From Inia geoffrensis (taxonomy: Eukaryota; Chordata; Mammalia; Artiodactyla; Iniidae), in NCBI GenBank assembly GCA_036417435.1, contig CM070909.1:13982597-14046596 (forward strand): 64,000 nt of DNA. The letters are read 5' to 3'. Numbering within the stretch: the first letter of the stretch is position 1; each line of letters starts with the position of its first letter. This document shows positions 22,626-35,062 of the stretch, piece by piece. The notes beneath the pieces were generated by a model, which saw only the letters and a list, made by a program, of their open reading frames with translations, had not been told where the DNA came from and ran no database searches. A program made the translations under genes and the position numbers.

Positions 22626-25600
22626 ACCTTGGGGCCTTTATCTCCTCCTCTTTCTTCAAAAGTTCCACTTTTGGGTCTCGCTTTAATCTTGTGCATGATA
22701 CCCATTGTAAAATCCACACTGTGCAAGATTTCTTGGACAGATGTGTATATACATTACATTTGTTTATAATCAGAATAAACTCAGCCCATAAAGCAGAATC
22801 TTTTCCTGAACAATTCACGCTTCGAGGTTTTGAAATGTAAATGTGCACCTCGCTTTAGTTTTGAGGCTGGGGTATATGTGTGGGTGTTTGTGCTTTTCTG
22901 TATTTATATGTTTATTGCCGTGGACTCTCCCATTTTCATTCTCAAATTTACCTCTCTTCCAGTGTGAAGTAAGCAGATCAAAGGATTTGAGGTATGTATC
23001 TGGCATGATTCTGCTTCTCAGAGATCTGTAGGTTCAAAGATAAAGGATTTAAACTGAATCTAAATGGAACCCAAAGAAAAAATAAAAAGCAAAATGGTGA
23101 AATAGTTTAAAATAGGTTAATTTGAACACAGCAAAGGATCTGTTCATCTTTTCTTTTGTCTCTTCTGGGTTGTCAGTTAGATGAAAAAGATCTGCAATGG
23201 GCCCTCCCTTTTCTAATCTGGTTTTTCCATTTATTTTGTGCCTTAAAGTTTAATGACAAAAGTAAACAGGGCCATTTGTCCATTATTATTTACTCTTCCC
23301 TGACAGCCTTTCACCCTCATTTCTCCTTTATCTCCACCAAACGTAGCACATCTCCAAGTAAATTTTAGACCAAGCCTTTTATAAATAGTCTCATCAGTGA
23401 CATCACTACATTTAACTCCAAAAATTTGACTTGCTCTTTTCTTCCAAGAATATAAATGCTTTTTATTTTTGGACCACGTTGTGTAAGAAAATTTTCCTTC
23501 AAATATATTTTGGTATCTGTTGCACAAGGTTTTAGAGATGATGAAAGCAATTCTAGTTTACCTTATCACCCAAAGCATAGTATTCTTTCAAAGGAAGTAA
23601 ATAGTAAAATTCACGAAATACAGTGAGTAAACTATCAAAGGGAAAGCTCCATTTCTTCTTTATTCTCCTATCATTCTTCCTGTCTTAATCTTTTAACTTT
23701 GTTTTGATGGTGCTAAGTTTTGTCTGATTTACCGTATGTCAGCTTTGGATAGGATTTTAAAGTATATCCTTTGGAGTCATTTTATGTAACAATTAGATAT
23801 AACTTCTGTGCATCTCTGTTCTTAAAGTTTTAATCAAGTTCAGCTTAGGTCATGGATTTTCATTATGAGTGCCAGCTATACGTGGTATCAGGTATGTGTT
23901 TGAGTGTAGATAGCTTATTAAGACAGGAGAGCTAGTGTAATTTGGGGGGTGAGGGTGTGGTTGGCCATACTTGGAAAGGAATTTGTGGAGTTTGTGAAAC
24001 AGATTTTCAAGTCATCTTCCCATATCATATTTGAATTCATACTCCTACCTTCTTAAATAAGTTAGTCATTAATTTTTCCTGGAGTTATAAGCAGCAGCTA
24101 TGGCTTCAATATTAATGCTGCTTTGTTTGCAACTTCGGTGGCTTGTAATAAGGAAGCATTCTAGTTGTAAAGAGACTCTTTAGACTTTTACCGGTCAGTG
24201 TACTGTCATGTTGGGTGTGAAGTTTGGTTGATGCTGAAGAAAGCCTACAGATTGCCAAAAGTAAATCCAAAATCATCCTTTTGCTTTCAGAAAATGAGGC
24301 CACAATAAGAATTAGTTTCCACTCATTGTATTTGCCAACCAACTATGTAGACGTTACTCATTCTAGTACTAATGATGATGGTAAAGAAATTGCCAATGTC
24401 ATGCCAATCAAACTTTAAAGGGAGAAATTGATGATCTACTAGATGTGTGTGAGCACCTATCTTGTATCTGCATGTATATATGTTTTTACCTGCAATGGTT
24501 GCGGTGATGATTATGTGTTCAAGATCATTCCTGTCTACAGAATAGAAAGCCCACGTTCAAAATTGTTCTTTATTGACCGGTTTGTGGTCACTTGATAATA
24601 ATTTGCTTACCTAGCCTAGAAAGGTGCCCTTGGTGAACGTTTTTTATTTATATTCACTAATCCTTTTTTTTTTTTTTTAAAGCTTTCATAGTATTATATA
24701 ATCAGGTGAAGAAAGCCCAGTAGAATGAAAATGTTTTAGCCTATATTGTGTCATTTCTGTCAGAGAAAAAAAAAAATAGTAACCCTAAAAATAGATTTTC
24801 TACAGTAAAAATAAAACTGTTTATTACAGGTGGTGGAGGGAAGGTACAAAGAGAAATTGTGATTATTTGAGGGAAAAGATATTATGAGATGGTCTCCTTC
24901 AGTTAGCCTGCCATGGGATTTATAGGCAACAGCTATATTGGAGTTACTTATGGGTGCTAGGCTAGAATTCTAGGCTTTTATTTGGGGCAGGTTTTCATGT
25001 TGAGGAGTACTTTCTTTTTGTTTGGTTTGTTTCTTTGGGGACAGAAAATGGAGGACTCAACTAGAAATAGCTACTGGTTACAGAATTTTTTAATAGCGGT
25101 TCACACTCCATGGTACCTTTTTTTATTTCACAATATCTTTTCACAGAGTGTTATAAATAAACTTGATAATCCCAGGTTGGGAATGCAAGTTTGCTACCTT
25201 TTTAGCCTGACAATACTTGTGTAAGTATTGCCGTATTGGAAATCCTGGACACTTCTGATACTTCAGCCTGAAATATAGGATGTTTATATGACATTTAAAG
25301 GTAATCGTGATGTTTGTTACTCTCTACTTTGCACTTCGTCAGAGTAATCCTCACCCTGTTTTAAGTGTAAGCCTCACATTTTAAAATTATGTTCTTGCCA
25401 GTAAATTTATAAATTACATAGAAAGACATCTGTTGTTAACAGGTAACTTTATGAGGTAACTATATCCCTCTAGTTCTCTGGACTCACTTTTTAAAATATG
25501 CAGAAAGCTGTGTGCTGTTTAACGCAGTAGAAGTTTATGAGAGACGTGAAGAGTAGAGCTTTCTTCCTTGAGAAGTGAGTGTTTATTGGGATACCATTTG

Positions 25601-26812
25601 CCTCACAGAGAGGTGTTCCCCACTCTCCTGACCCCCATTGCCAGATAGTAAATGAAAGGTTTAATTGAAAAAAATGACCTAAAGCAAGGAGCTTGGAATC
25701 TTAGGACCATCTGTCAGCAGAGCTCCTTAGGTGGGCCGCACCATACAGTTCTCTTGCTGTAGTGGATTAAGTGTTAACGTAGTTTTTTTTGTTTGTTTGC
25801 TCTTTTGCTTACACTTTCAAAATGATCATTTATGCAGCAAGGTGTTAATACTGCATACACTTTTGTCTTGTTCTGCGAATTTTCCAGTACTGTACAAGAT
25901 TAACAAAATAATGCCTGTGGTATCCTCCTCTCTCATTTTTATACACTGTGATCTTAGCACAGTAGGTTACGGCAAACACTTTCAAGTGTTCTCCGGGACT
26001 TCCCTTCTTGGGCTATTTCAGTATCCTATGACTTATTCATTACTTTAGCTTTATCATTGGCCTGTTTTATTTTAATTTCCAGAAAAACCATGTCCCAGTA
26101 TTAGGTTATTGAAAATAATGCTATCTAAAACCAATGTATGATTCTGCCTGCCTTACTATTTACTGGGCAAATGAGGCTCCCTCCCCTTTTTTAAAATTTT
26201 GGGACAAAAAAAAAAAAAAAAGATTAGAACAATTCCTATAAGGTGTTTTGTTAGTGCGGCAGGTTTATCCAATTCCTAAAACTTATTCCCCTTGAGCCAG
26301 CCAGTGGGGAGGAATAGGATGATACAAATACATGCTTTGTCTTCTGGTCAAATTATTTTATCATGCTACACAAGTTTTTCATTTTTTTTTTATTTGTAGA
26401 GTCAGTTAATACCCATCATTTATATTTAATTGCCATCTTTTAAAAAAATTTTGTTTGTAAATAAGGTAACTGGGCAATCAGACACCTTTTGGGAAATCCT
26501 GGCTTTAGTGTTTTATCAACCATTTCAAAATTAAATATAAAAATAATTCCTTTGTAGTAAACTTGCATCTTGATTTTTCTTTATTGCAGTTGAAAGTGTA
26601 AATAAGACGACAATGTAAGACCTTCCTAATGTCTAATAGAAACTGGGCTATAGCAAGTTGCCCTATTTTTATTAGGTTTTGAAGGTTTTTGTGGGGTTTT
26701 TCTTTTTTAAATGTACAGTAGAGTGTTGTCTGTGTAAGTGTTAACTGTAGTGGGATTTTGTTCAGCAAGCCTGAAATTTATACTTTGAAATAAACTGCTG
26801 GGTTTTTAACAT
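22626..26812 (+). other. ATF7IP: ATF7IP 3' untranslated region (inferred extent)
   Basis: About 4.2 kb of AT-rich sequence follows the stop, with no recognisable transposon insertion over most of its length. That contrasts with the repeat-filled introns and suggests constraint. Candidate poly(A) signals AATAAA lie at 22774, 23081, 24810 and 26789. The last is followed by a GT-rich stretch at about 26851-26870 and is the best distal end; cleavage near 26812 is inferred. Two Pumilio-type elements TGTATATA lie at 22744 and 24473. The open frames in this stretch are short and not protein-like. The true end needs transcript data. Confidence 0.7.
26789..26794 (+). terminator. ATF7IP: Likely distal poly(A) signal of ATF7IP
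   Basis: This AATAAA is the last one before the convergent PLBD1 gene. A GT/T-rich downstream element (around 26851-26870) follows at a somewhat long distance. A proximal AATAAA at 22774 could give a short-UTR isoform. Confidence 0.55.
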
Positions 26813-27592
26813 CCTGTGTACGCTTATTCATTCTGATTATTCTCAGCCCTTGTGTTGTTTTGGTTTTTCTTCTGGGAGTCTTTCACCTTGTTAAGAGTCA
26901 CTGTTAACACTGTTCAGTACGGTTCATTTAACTTAACTTGACAGTACCACGGTACTCAAACCACATACAGTTCTCCAGCTTTGAAAGAGAAATTTGTTAT
27001 GCAGAGTTGCTCCCAGATCAGATATGCTGCTTTTAACTAATGGGAGACAACATTAAAGTTTGCTATATTATGTGCCTATCCTGCGCTGTTGCTTCTTAAT
27101 GACCAGAAAAAGAACACTATTGGAGTATTCCTACTGGAGGTCCCACCACCCCCTAGAGCGCTGTCATCAAGCACATCCGGCGGGGAGAAGGGGAAACAGC
27201 ATGAGCAGTACAGGCTGTTTGTTAGGGGCCAGGCCTGGGAAGAGTCCACTTGCGAGAACTCTGCCACGTGGCACAGCTGCCCAAGGCAGCCTGGGAGGTG
27301 TGGTCTGCGGGGCCAGGCTTAAAAGCAGAGAATGGGTTTTGGTGAGCGAGGGAGCAGCTTCTGCCATACTTTCTTGTGTGCTAAAATGGTATTGCCGTTC
27401 ATCATATGTAATGTTTTCTTCTGCAGTGCCCTACCCTATAGTAAATGCTTGTTTTAAACATGACAAAATTGGCAGTGAAAAATGAAAGTGATAGACTGGA
27501 TTGAATATATTTTAAGACTAATTAATTCTGAATGGGAAAGCGTAGTTAAAATAGTGCCCTTTGTATCTCATCCCCCTCCATTTTATGTCAAG
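26813..27592. other. Gap between the convergent genes; probably holds the PLBD1 3' UTR
   Basis: These 780 bases separate the inferred ATF7IP end from the PLBD1 stop. No repeat and no credible coding frame was recognised. The 3' UTR of PLBD1 should lie here on the - strand, but I find no AATAAA or ATTAAA on that strand (TTTATT or TTTAAT on +) between 26800 and 27592. The nearest TTTATT is at 26580, inside the ATF7IP 3' UTR. Confidence 0.5.
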
Positions 27593-27760
27593 TTACAGAA
27601 TTGGTTTCATGGTAATAAAATCAAAGTTGTAGGCCTCTGGCATGCCCTCATGGAGAGTTTTGTTGAAACGGCTCCAGTGAAAAACAGGGAGGCCACCTTG
27701 TACTGTGGGCCCACTAATGGCATAGGCTGTGTACTCGGACGCCAGGTAGATATCTGCCAC
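27593..27760 (-). CDS. PLBD1: PLBD1 last coding exon, with early stop
   Basis: The - strand acceptor is CTTTGCAG just above 27760. It encodes 55 codons from [20 protein letters not shown] to ITMKPIL, then TAA at 27595-27593. The human protein, as I recall it, continues KLDIK after KPIL. Here the Lys codon AAA position reads TAA, and the next codons still read Leu-Asp-Ile-Lys in frame, so a single base change has moved the stop five codons upstream. An N-glycosylation site NKT lies in the middle. The core fold should be unaffected because only the extreme C-terminus is lost. Confidence 0.93.
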   Translation of the reverse strand: MADIYLASEYTAYAISGPTVQGGLPVFHWSRFNKTLHEGMPEAYNFDFITMKPIL

Positions 27761-30700
27761 CTGCAAAGAGAGGAGAGGGGGACATTTTAGGAAACCACTG
27801 GGAAAAAGCTAGACTACATACATCCCTGCTGTAGTTGTCGCTCCTGCTCCTCGTCCAAAGTCACAATATTAGCTCCCCTTAAAATGAAATCTTACAAGCT
27901 TCCACAATAATGCTCTTCTGTATCCATCTGGCATTCAAATGTGCACTGACTAGTAGAAGTGTGTTAAATTCACCGCCAAAAGTGTGAGATCTGGAATCAG
28001 GTTACTCATGTTCGGAATTCTAGCTCCAAAACGTATTTTGACTCCGTTTTCTCATTTGTAAAAAAACTCTGCTTCATAGAAGAGTTGTCATAAGGATTAA
28101 TGAGAGCAAATACTTGAAGCAGTGCCTAGAATAGATTAATTCCTCAGTAAAAGTTGTTATTAATCAGGGCACTAACGAGTATTGAAGTAGAAGGAACTCG
28201 ATGAAAAGTGAGGTCCGTGGTTCTTAAAAACACTTGAACATTGGGTAGCAGCAGATCTTAAGCTTAGAGGGGAAAGCAGGAAATGTCTCATAACTTCTGA
28301 TTTTCCTCATATTCAAAATGGCTCAAGAGCAATGATATTTTTAAAGTATATGCTTCAACAGAGGCTTTTTTGATGAAAAATTGGCAGGCTCCTGTCTCCT
28401 GAAGAAAGTAAAAATTTGGCAGGTGGAAGCTTGGCTTGGGTTCTCCCCAGTTCAAGTAATTCTCTTTGTGTGTTCTGGAATGGATATAACACTTTTCACA
28501 CAGTTCACTGAATGTTTGCAAATGCCATTAAAAAGAAATAAATGCAAAAGCATTCACGGGGGCTTCATGTGTGCCCAGCTCGCTACAGCCACTAAATTTT
28601 TCTTACACAACATTTTGAGAGTCATTAAGGCTAAAGCTTGGCTCAAGCTATTCTAAAGCATCTTCTGTTTAGACATTAAGCTGATAGAAAAAAATAATGT
28701 TTGGGGGGGGTGGCATTCTTATAGTTATCAGAGCTTCAGATAGAACAGTTAACTCCGCTTGTAACAGATTTCTTCTAGAATTCAGGACTGGAGGTACAAA
28801 TGAAAAGACATATGCCCAAGCCAAAAGTGCAAAAGGATGTGGTAGAATGATTCTTTCCACCAACTAAATGGCTAACTCACAACCTTGGACATCCCAAATC
28901 CTGGTAAATTTTTAACTAACTAGCTCTCTGAGGGAAAGAGACCCCAATTTGTAGTGTTTGCTGATTTCCGTGATGTAAATATTCCACCACTTCAAGCTAT
29001 CAACATGGTGTCAACTATTTTAACAACTGGCTCTCACAAGCCTATATGAGTGGGCTTCAGCCCCACTGCAAACTTTTTATTACCTATATTGCGAGACACA
29101 TTACGGCACTTAACAATTCTAGCATAGTGAAAGCTCTTTATTGCTTGAGCATCTGGTCCAATACTTGTTCCTTCAGCCACATTCAGTTCCTGTGTAACGT
29201 GAAATCCCACTGCTCTCAGTATGTTCTCTGGACTTTGGGCCGGTCTGGTAAACCTTCAAACCTCCACAATATCACCATCATCATCATCATGATCGTGTAC
29301 ATTTACAAACAACCCGCTAAGTACTGTTGTGAACATTTTATAGCTATTAAATGTTGATTCTTCACAACAACCCCTGAGGCAAGAACTCTTACTTCCATTT
29401 TTCAGATGAGGAAACGGAAGCATAAAAGATTACGTGATTTACGGCTGAGCGGCCGAGCAGGAACTGGAAGTTAGGCAATAGGACCTACCACCAGAACCTC
29501 TGAAAAAGCTGATTCCTGAATTGAGTTTGTGTTGAGAGACATTATTGTGTTTTATGCCACAAAAACCTCTGCAGCTCTGCCTTTGAAAAGGCCTAGGTAC
29601 TGGTGGAAATTAAATTCAAAAACCAATAGCGACTGGATGGGAGGGGAGTTTGGGGGAGAATGGATACATGTTATGTATGGCTGAGTCACTTTGCTGTGCG
29701 CCTGAAACTATTGCAACACTGTTAATTGGCTGTACTCCAGTATAAAACAAAAAGTAAAAAAAAAACAAACCAAAACAACCAATAGCGTGTTACCTTGGTG
29801 TCATAGCAACCTCCAGGACTTGGATTAAGTGAGTTCAGGTCCTCACGGCAGCAGATGGTATTGCAGGGATCACCGTTACTGTAAGTATCGTTCTTGTAAT
29901 CTAGGAAACAGTGATGGGGGAAACGAGTGAGCACTGACCATTCTGAGATCCACTTATCCACAGTAAACTGGACCTGTTAAAGCCTAGATGATCAGAGCGT
30001 ATACCCCAGAGACCTCCTCGGCCCAGCCTGCTCCCATATACAGAAGTCACCTCCGATTTGTACTGGGAAGAGGCAACCACCAAGTCCCCTGCTCCAGGCT
30101 CAGCCTGGTCTCGAGAACCTTGCACAGTGAAGAATGGATGGAAGAGAGGTAACAGAGGACGAATGGACCCACGTTATTTTTAAACAAAATAAATACAAAT
30201 CGGACTCGATACTGTTCATCAAAAATAAAGTGTTTATGAATAATTGTTGTTTTAGTAGCTGCTTTTCTCCTTGGAAGGAAATCTGTTTGGGACGGTGGGG
30301 TAAAAAGAATACCCTACATGGGTTCTTTCTTCTGTGTTTTACATAGAACTTTTTCAGTTAAAAAAATATGTAGAATATTCTTCCCTATCATTTTTATAAA
30401 AGAGGACAAAATTCTATTTGTTGTGTATATAATATGCATAGTATCAACTGAATACTAAATAATTCAATAACTTCTTATAATTCCTTCTAGTACAGAGATG
30501 GTAAAATGACATGGATTCTTTATCCATGGGGAAGAAAAGGAGTTTTGAAGAATGATTCTGGAGAAATGTGCTACGTACTGTTGTAGCGCATGATGTATTT
30601 CATGGATTCCATATCAGTCACTTTCCCTTGGTCACGCCGGAAGATTTTGGCTCGTGAAGCCAGGTCGTAAGAGTAGTCCAAACCCAGCTGCTTAACCAAC

Positions 30701-33700
30701 ATTGGATAGCCGCTCCAGTTGTAGATTTTTTCATGGAAAGGAATGTTGTAGGAGGGCCAGTATCCTAATTTGGAATGGAAGGGAGGGAAGGGTGGGATGG
30801 ACAGGGAGGAAGACAGAAGAGAGAGGAAACAAAAGAAATGTTATTCGTGGTACTTTCTGTTGAAAATTGACACAGCTGTGTAATTACAAAATGATACTAC
30901 ATAGAAAATAATGACTGTGAACCCTGGCAATCAAAGAGATCCTTTGACATTTACAGACTCGGTAGACCTCTAGATTATTCCGTGAGGGGAAGAAAAGCAT
31001 CAGGGTTCTTTGGGTTTTCACCCCAAATTCTTAAAGCAAAATCTATTAAGCAGAAGATTATCTGAATTCTAGGCTCAGAGTTGAATAACTAGACCTTAGG
31101 CGGTTAACCTCATTCCCCCAACCCCTTTTTTTAGCAGGAGGAGGGAAAGGAAGAGTTCATAATGTGAGGGGAATGGAGATGGTCTTTACGGTTCCAGGAG
31201 GCATTTCACTCCTCAGACGCTCAACATTCATAAAGGCTCAGCTTCATTCAGAGCTTTACAGTGCGCCAACGTCACTAGGCGTCAAACATGTGACACGCCT
31301 TTAGTAAAATCAACATTTCGGCAACAGCTCAGATCACAGTGGCCTAGGGTATTGCCTATAGGACAGTCAGCCAACCTTCACCATTCGGGGATTACTTCCC
31401 ACTGCCATATTCTCTTAGCCCTTGTCTGCCTTTTCCGCTTCTTACTGTTTTATAGGATCCCCTACTCGGGGGGTGAAGTTATTAAGAGAAAACAAATGAC
31501 AAGTCATTCAACCTTGTTGATTCTGGGGCACGGAACCAGCATCAGGAAGAAGTGAGATAAAGACAACACTGAAAGTGCAGGCTAAAAGTCACATTTATTA
31601 TTGCAGTGTACCTAGGTTATACAACTTGGGAGTTAGACTGCCTGGACCTTAAGCCTGGTCCTGCCGTTATTAGGTAGGTGACCTTACACGAATTTTTTAA
31701 CCTCTGTGTGCCTCAGTCTATAAAATGTGAACAATGATAGTACTTACCTTATAAGGATCATTGGGAGTGTTAAATGAGTTCAAACAACAGGGTCTGGTAC
31801 TTGGTAAGCACTAGATGAATATTAACTTTTATAATTATAGTTCCCTATGTGAATAGCTCAAATGAATAATACAAATGGCCGCTTTATACTTCACATTTTC
31901 ATAAAGCTTCATGACTAAAAAAGGATTTAAAATAGAGTATCTTATATAACATCACAATACCTGCTGATGTATAAATATTATATCCCTCCTTCTAAAGGAA
32001 GAAACAGAGGTTTAGAGAGGTCGAATGCCTTCCTTCTGACTAAAAACACCCAGGGCTTCTATCGGCATATCACAGCTGCTTCCAAATACTAGGAGGTTTG
32101 CGGGACGACTTTTTTTTTTTTTTTTTTTAATGGCTATATGATATCGCTTAATTATTTAGGAAAATCACATGTTTCTTTCTGAGCCTTTCTTCCCTTACAG
32201 TAAGATGGTAACCAAACTACTTATCTGGAAATATGTTATGAAGGTCAAACAAAAGAAGGTAAGTAAAAGGTATGTCAAGTATATAGTAGACACTCCATGA
32301 ATTTAACTCTGTGTTCTTCTTGCCTCTGGGGGAAAACACAACAAAACAAACTACAGACAGATCAGCATCAACTTGTTTTAGTCCCAGGGTAGATTTCTTC
32401 ATGGGATCTAGGAATGGGATTGCAAAGAACCTGAATCTACCAGCATATAATCAGCGGCTTCCTATTATTATCAGGCTCTTAGAACCAAGTCAGACAGCTA
32501 GGTTCTCAGTTTTGAACTGCCATGCCAACCAAGTAGCCACCTAATGATCTGACTTCTCAGGTGGACTTTCCAACAAGAGGAGGAGGTAGGTCCGCTACTT
32601 GGTAGCATCCAATCTTCTTGGCAACTGAAGTTTCCACCTGAATTAATTCTGTTTTATGCACATTATATGCATTTAGCTGGCAGGAGCCACCCTGGAGTGA
32701 GGCGGTTCCCTCTGGGTGTCGTTACAAACCGGATTCGAGGACCCGGGGAATGAAGGACCGGCCCTGATCCCCAGGATCCATACCGTATCTTGGTTCTGTT
32801 CCTTCTCATCTCTCAGCTGATCTATTTCAACGGTTTCCTAATTCTCCTCCTGTCTTCTCTCCCTTTTCAAAGACTCCAGTTTTCTAAAGGACAAAGCCTA
32901 ATTTGTAGTTTTTTAAGGAACCTCCATACTGTTCTCCATAGTGGCTGTACCAATTTACATTCCCACCAACAGTGCAAGAGGGTTCTCTTTTCTCCACACC
33001 CTCTCCAGCATTTATTGTTTGTAGATTTTTTGATGTTGGACATTCTGACTGGTGTGAGGTGATAACCTCATTGTAGTTTTGATTTGCATTTCTCTAATAA
33101 TTACTGATGTTCAGCATCTTTTCATGTGCTTTTTTTGGCCATCTGTATGTCTTCTTTGGAGAAATATCTATTTAGGCCTTCTGCCCATTTTTTGATTGGG
33201 TTGTTCTTTTGGTATTGAGCTGCATGAGCTGTTTGTATATTTTGGAAATTAATCCCTTGTCGGTTGCTTCGTCTGCAAATATTTTCTCCCATTCTGAGGG
33301 TTGTTTTTTTGTTTTGCTTATGGTTTCCTTTGCTGTGCAAAAGCTTTTAAGTTTAATTAGGTCCCATTTGTTTATTTTTGTTTTTATTTCCATTACTCTA
33401 GTAGGTGGGTCAAAAAAGATCTTGCTGCGATTTATGTCAAAGAGTGTTCTGCCTATGTTTTCCTCTAAGAGTTTTATAGTGTCCAGTCTTATATTTAGGT
33501 CTTTAATCCATTTTGAATTTATTTTTGTGCATGGTGTTAGGGAGTGTTCTAATTTCATTCTTTTACACGTAGCTGCCCAGTTTTCCCAGCACCACTTATT
33601 GAAGTGACTGTCTTTTCTCCATTCTATCTCCTTGCCTCCTTTGCCGTAGACTAGGTGACCATGAGTTCATGGGTTTATCTCTGGACTTTGTATAAAGGCT

Positions 33701-35013
33701 AAACTGACTCCTCATCAGGATCCAAAGGCTGTATTTTCCTCTGACTACCTATCTTCCGTGTCACAGCCTTCTCTCTAGCTGTCTTGGGCTAATAGTTTCT
33801 CCTTCACACCACGGTCTCCATGCCTCTATTTGTTTGACCTTGTCCCCTTGTCAAATTGCTGAGCTCCTTTCTAAGCCTGTAAACCTCCACGCAGACATCA
33901 TCTTCTCTTTCATTTATTTAACAAATATTCAGTGAGGACTTCTTATGTGTGCTGAGCACTATGTTCAATGCAAGACGTTAGGACTTGCTAAGTGTCGGCA
34001 ATGTGCTCAAGAACCGACAAAAATTATCGCAGTTACTTATCATGACAACCCTGTGAAACTGCAAAGGTCTACACTTCCCACATCACAAAACTCTTGGGGG
34101 CCAGATGTGTTTCAGAATTCAGGGTTTTCCAGATTTTAGAACAGCAATGGTGTGTAAATTACAGATGATGTTGCAGTCTCTGTGGGGAGCCCCTCATAAT
34201 CAAAGACTCTGTAGCCTGATGTATAAACTCTCTCCAGAGGAGAGGAAATAAATAGAGACTATAAATAGTTCAAGTTAGTCTTTGCTACCGAGTGAGTTCA
34301 GATCAGGTCATATTTTGCTACCGCAAGTGAGCTAGGACAAAAAACAAAGGAACGAAGAACTTTTATTAGAGTTTTGAGCTTTTGTAATTACAAATAAGTG
34401 ACTAGGGACCTGTACCATTACTATCAGGTTTTACAGATGAAGAAAGTGAGGCTTGGACAGAGTGGATACGATTTTGAGGAACAGACAGTCAAATCAAGGC
34501 AATGTGACTCCAAAACCAGTACTTCCAACGTCTGGGCTGTGACCTTGCCCTCCAGAACTGCCTTCTCTCATCCCTGCCACTGACAGCGTCACCACCAGGT
34601 TTGCTACACCAGAGCTTATCACTGCTGTTTGCTTGCTGGCTTCTAATAGCTACTTTAGGTGCCCTGCTTCCCTATCAGACTGTGTGTTGGGGATTCTATG
34701 TCCACGCTTTTCCACTCCCTGGGCCGGAGCAGCACTCCCATAAATAGTTGCTGAACTAAAAGTTTTACTTGGGAACCCAGGAGAGAAGGTAATATTGGAA
34801 CCATAAGTAGTCATAAGATTGTGAATGCCTGGCTTTGTCCCAGTCTATGCCTAAGGGTAGATTATGCTGTCACGTAAGAGTCTGAGGTGCAGGTTTTACA
34901 TGTTGTGCTGAACCTGCTCATTCTTTCCCTGTGTGACTAGCAACGGCATTCCCCTCCTTCCTTCCCCACCATATACTCCCCGCATCATACGTTCACACAG
35001 CACATATTACCCA

Positions 35014-35062
<49 letters not shown>

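Larger units (their letters stand above)
27761..29793 (-). other. PLBD1: PLBD1 last intron
   Basis: Holds a + strand MIR (28000-28165), an antisense MIR (29310-29475), a CATCAT/CATCATCAT run near 29270 and the L1 tail at 29632-29776 beside the upstream exon donor. 28170-29290 has no feature I recognise. Confidence 0.6.

Noticed and set aside
27060..27485. 141-codon frame between the two genes
   Set aside because: No recognisable protein; more likely the region of the PLBD1 3' UTR on the other strand.
35015..35062. CRISPR-like or structured repeat array
   Set aside because: Plain dinucleotide microsatellite; no spacer structure, and the DNA is mammalian.
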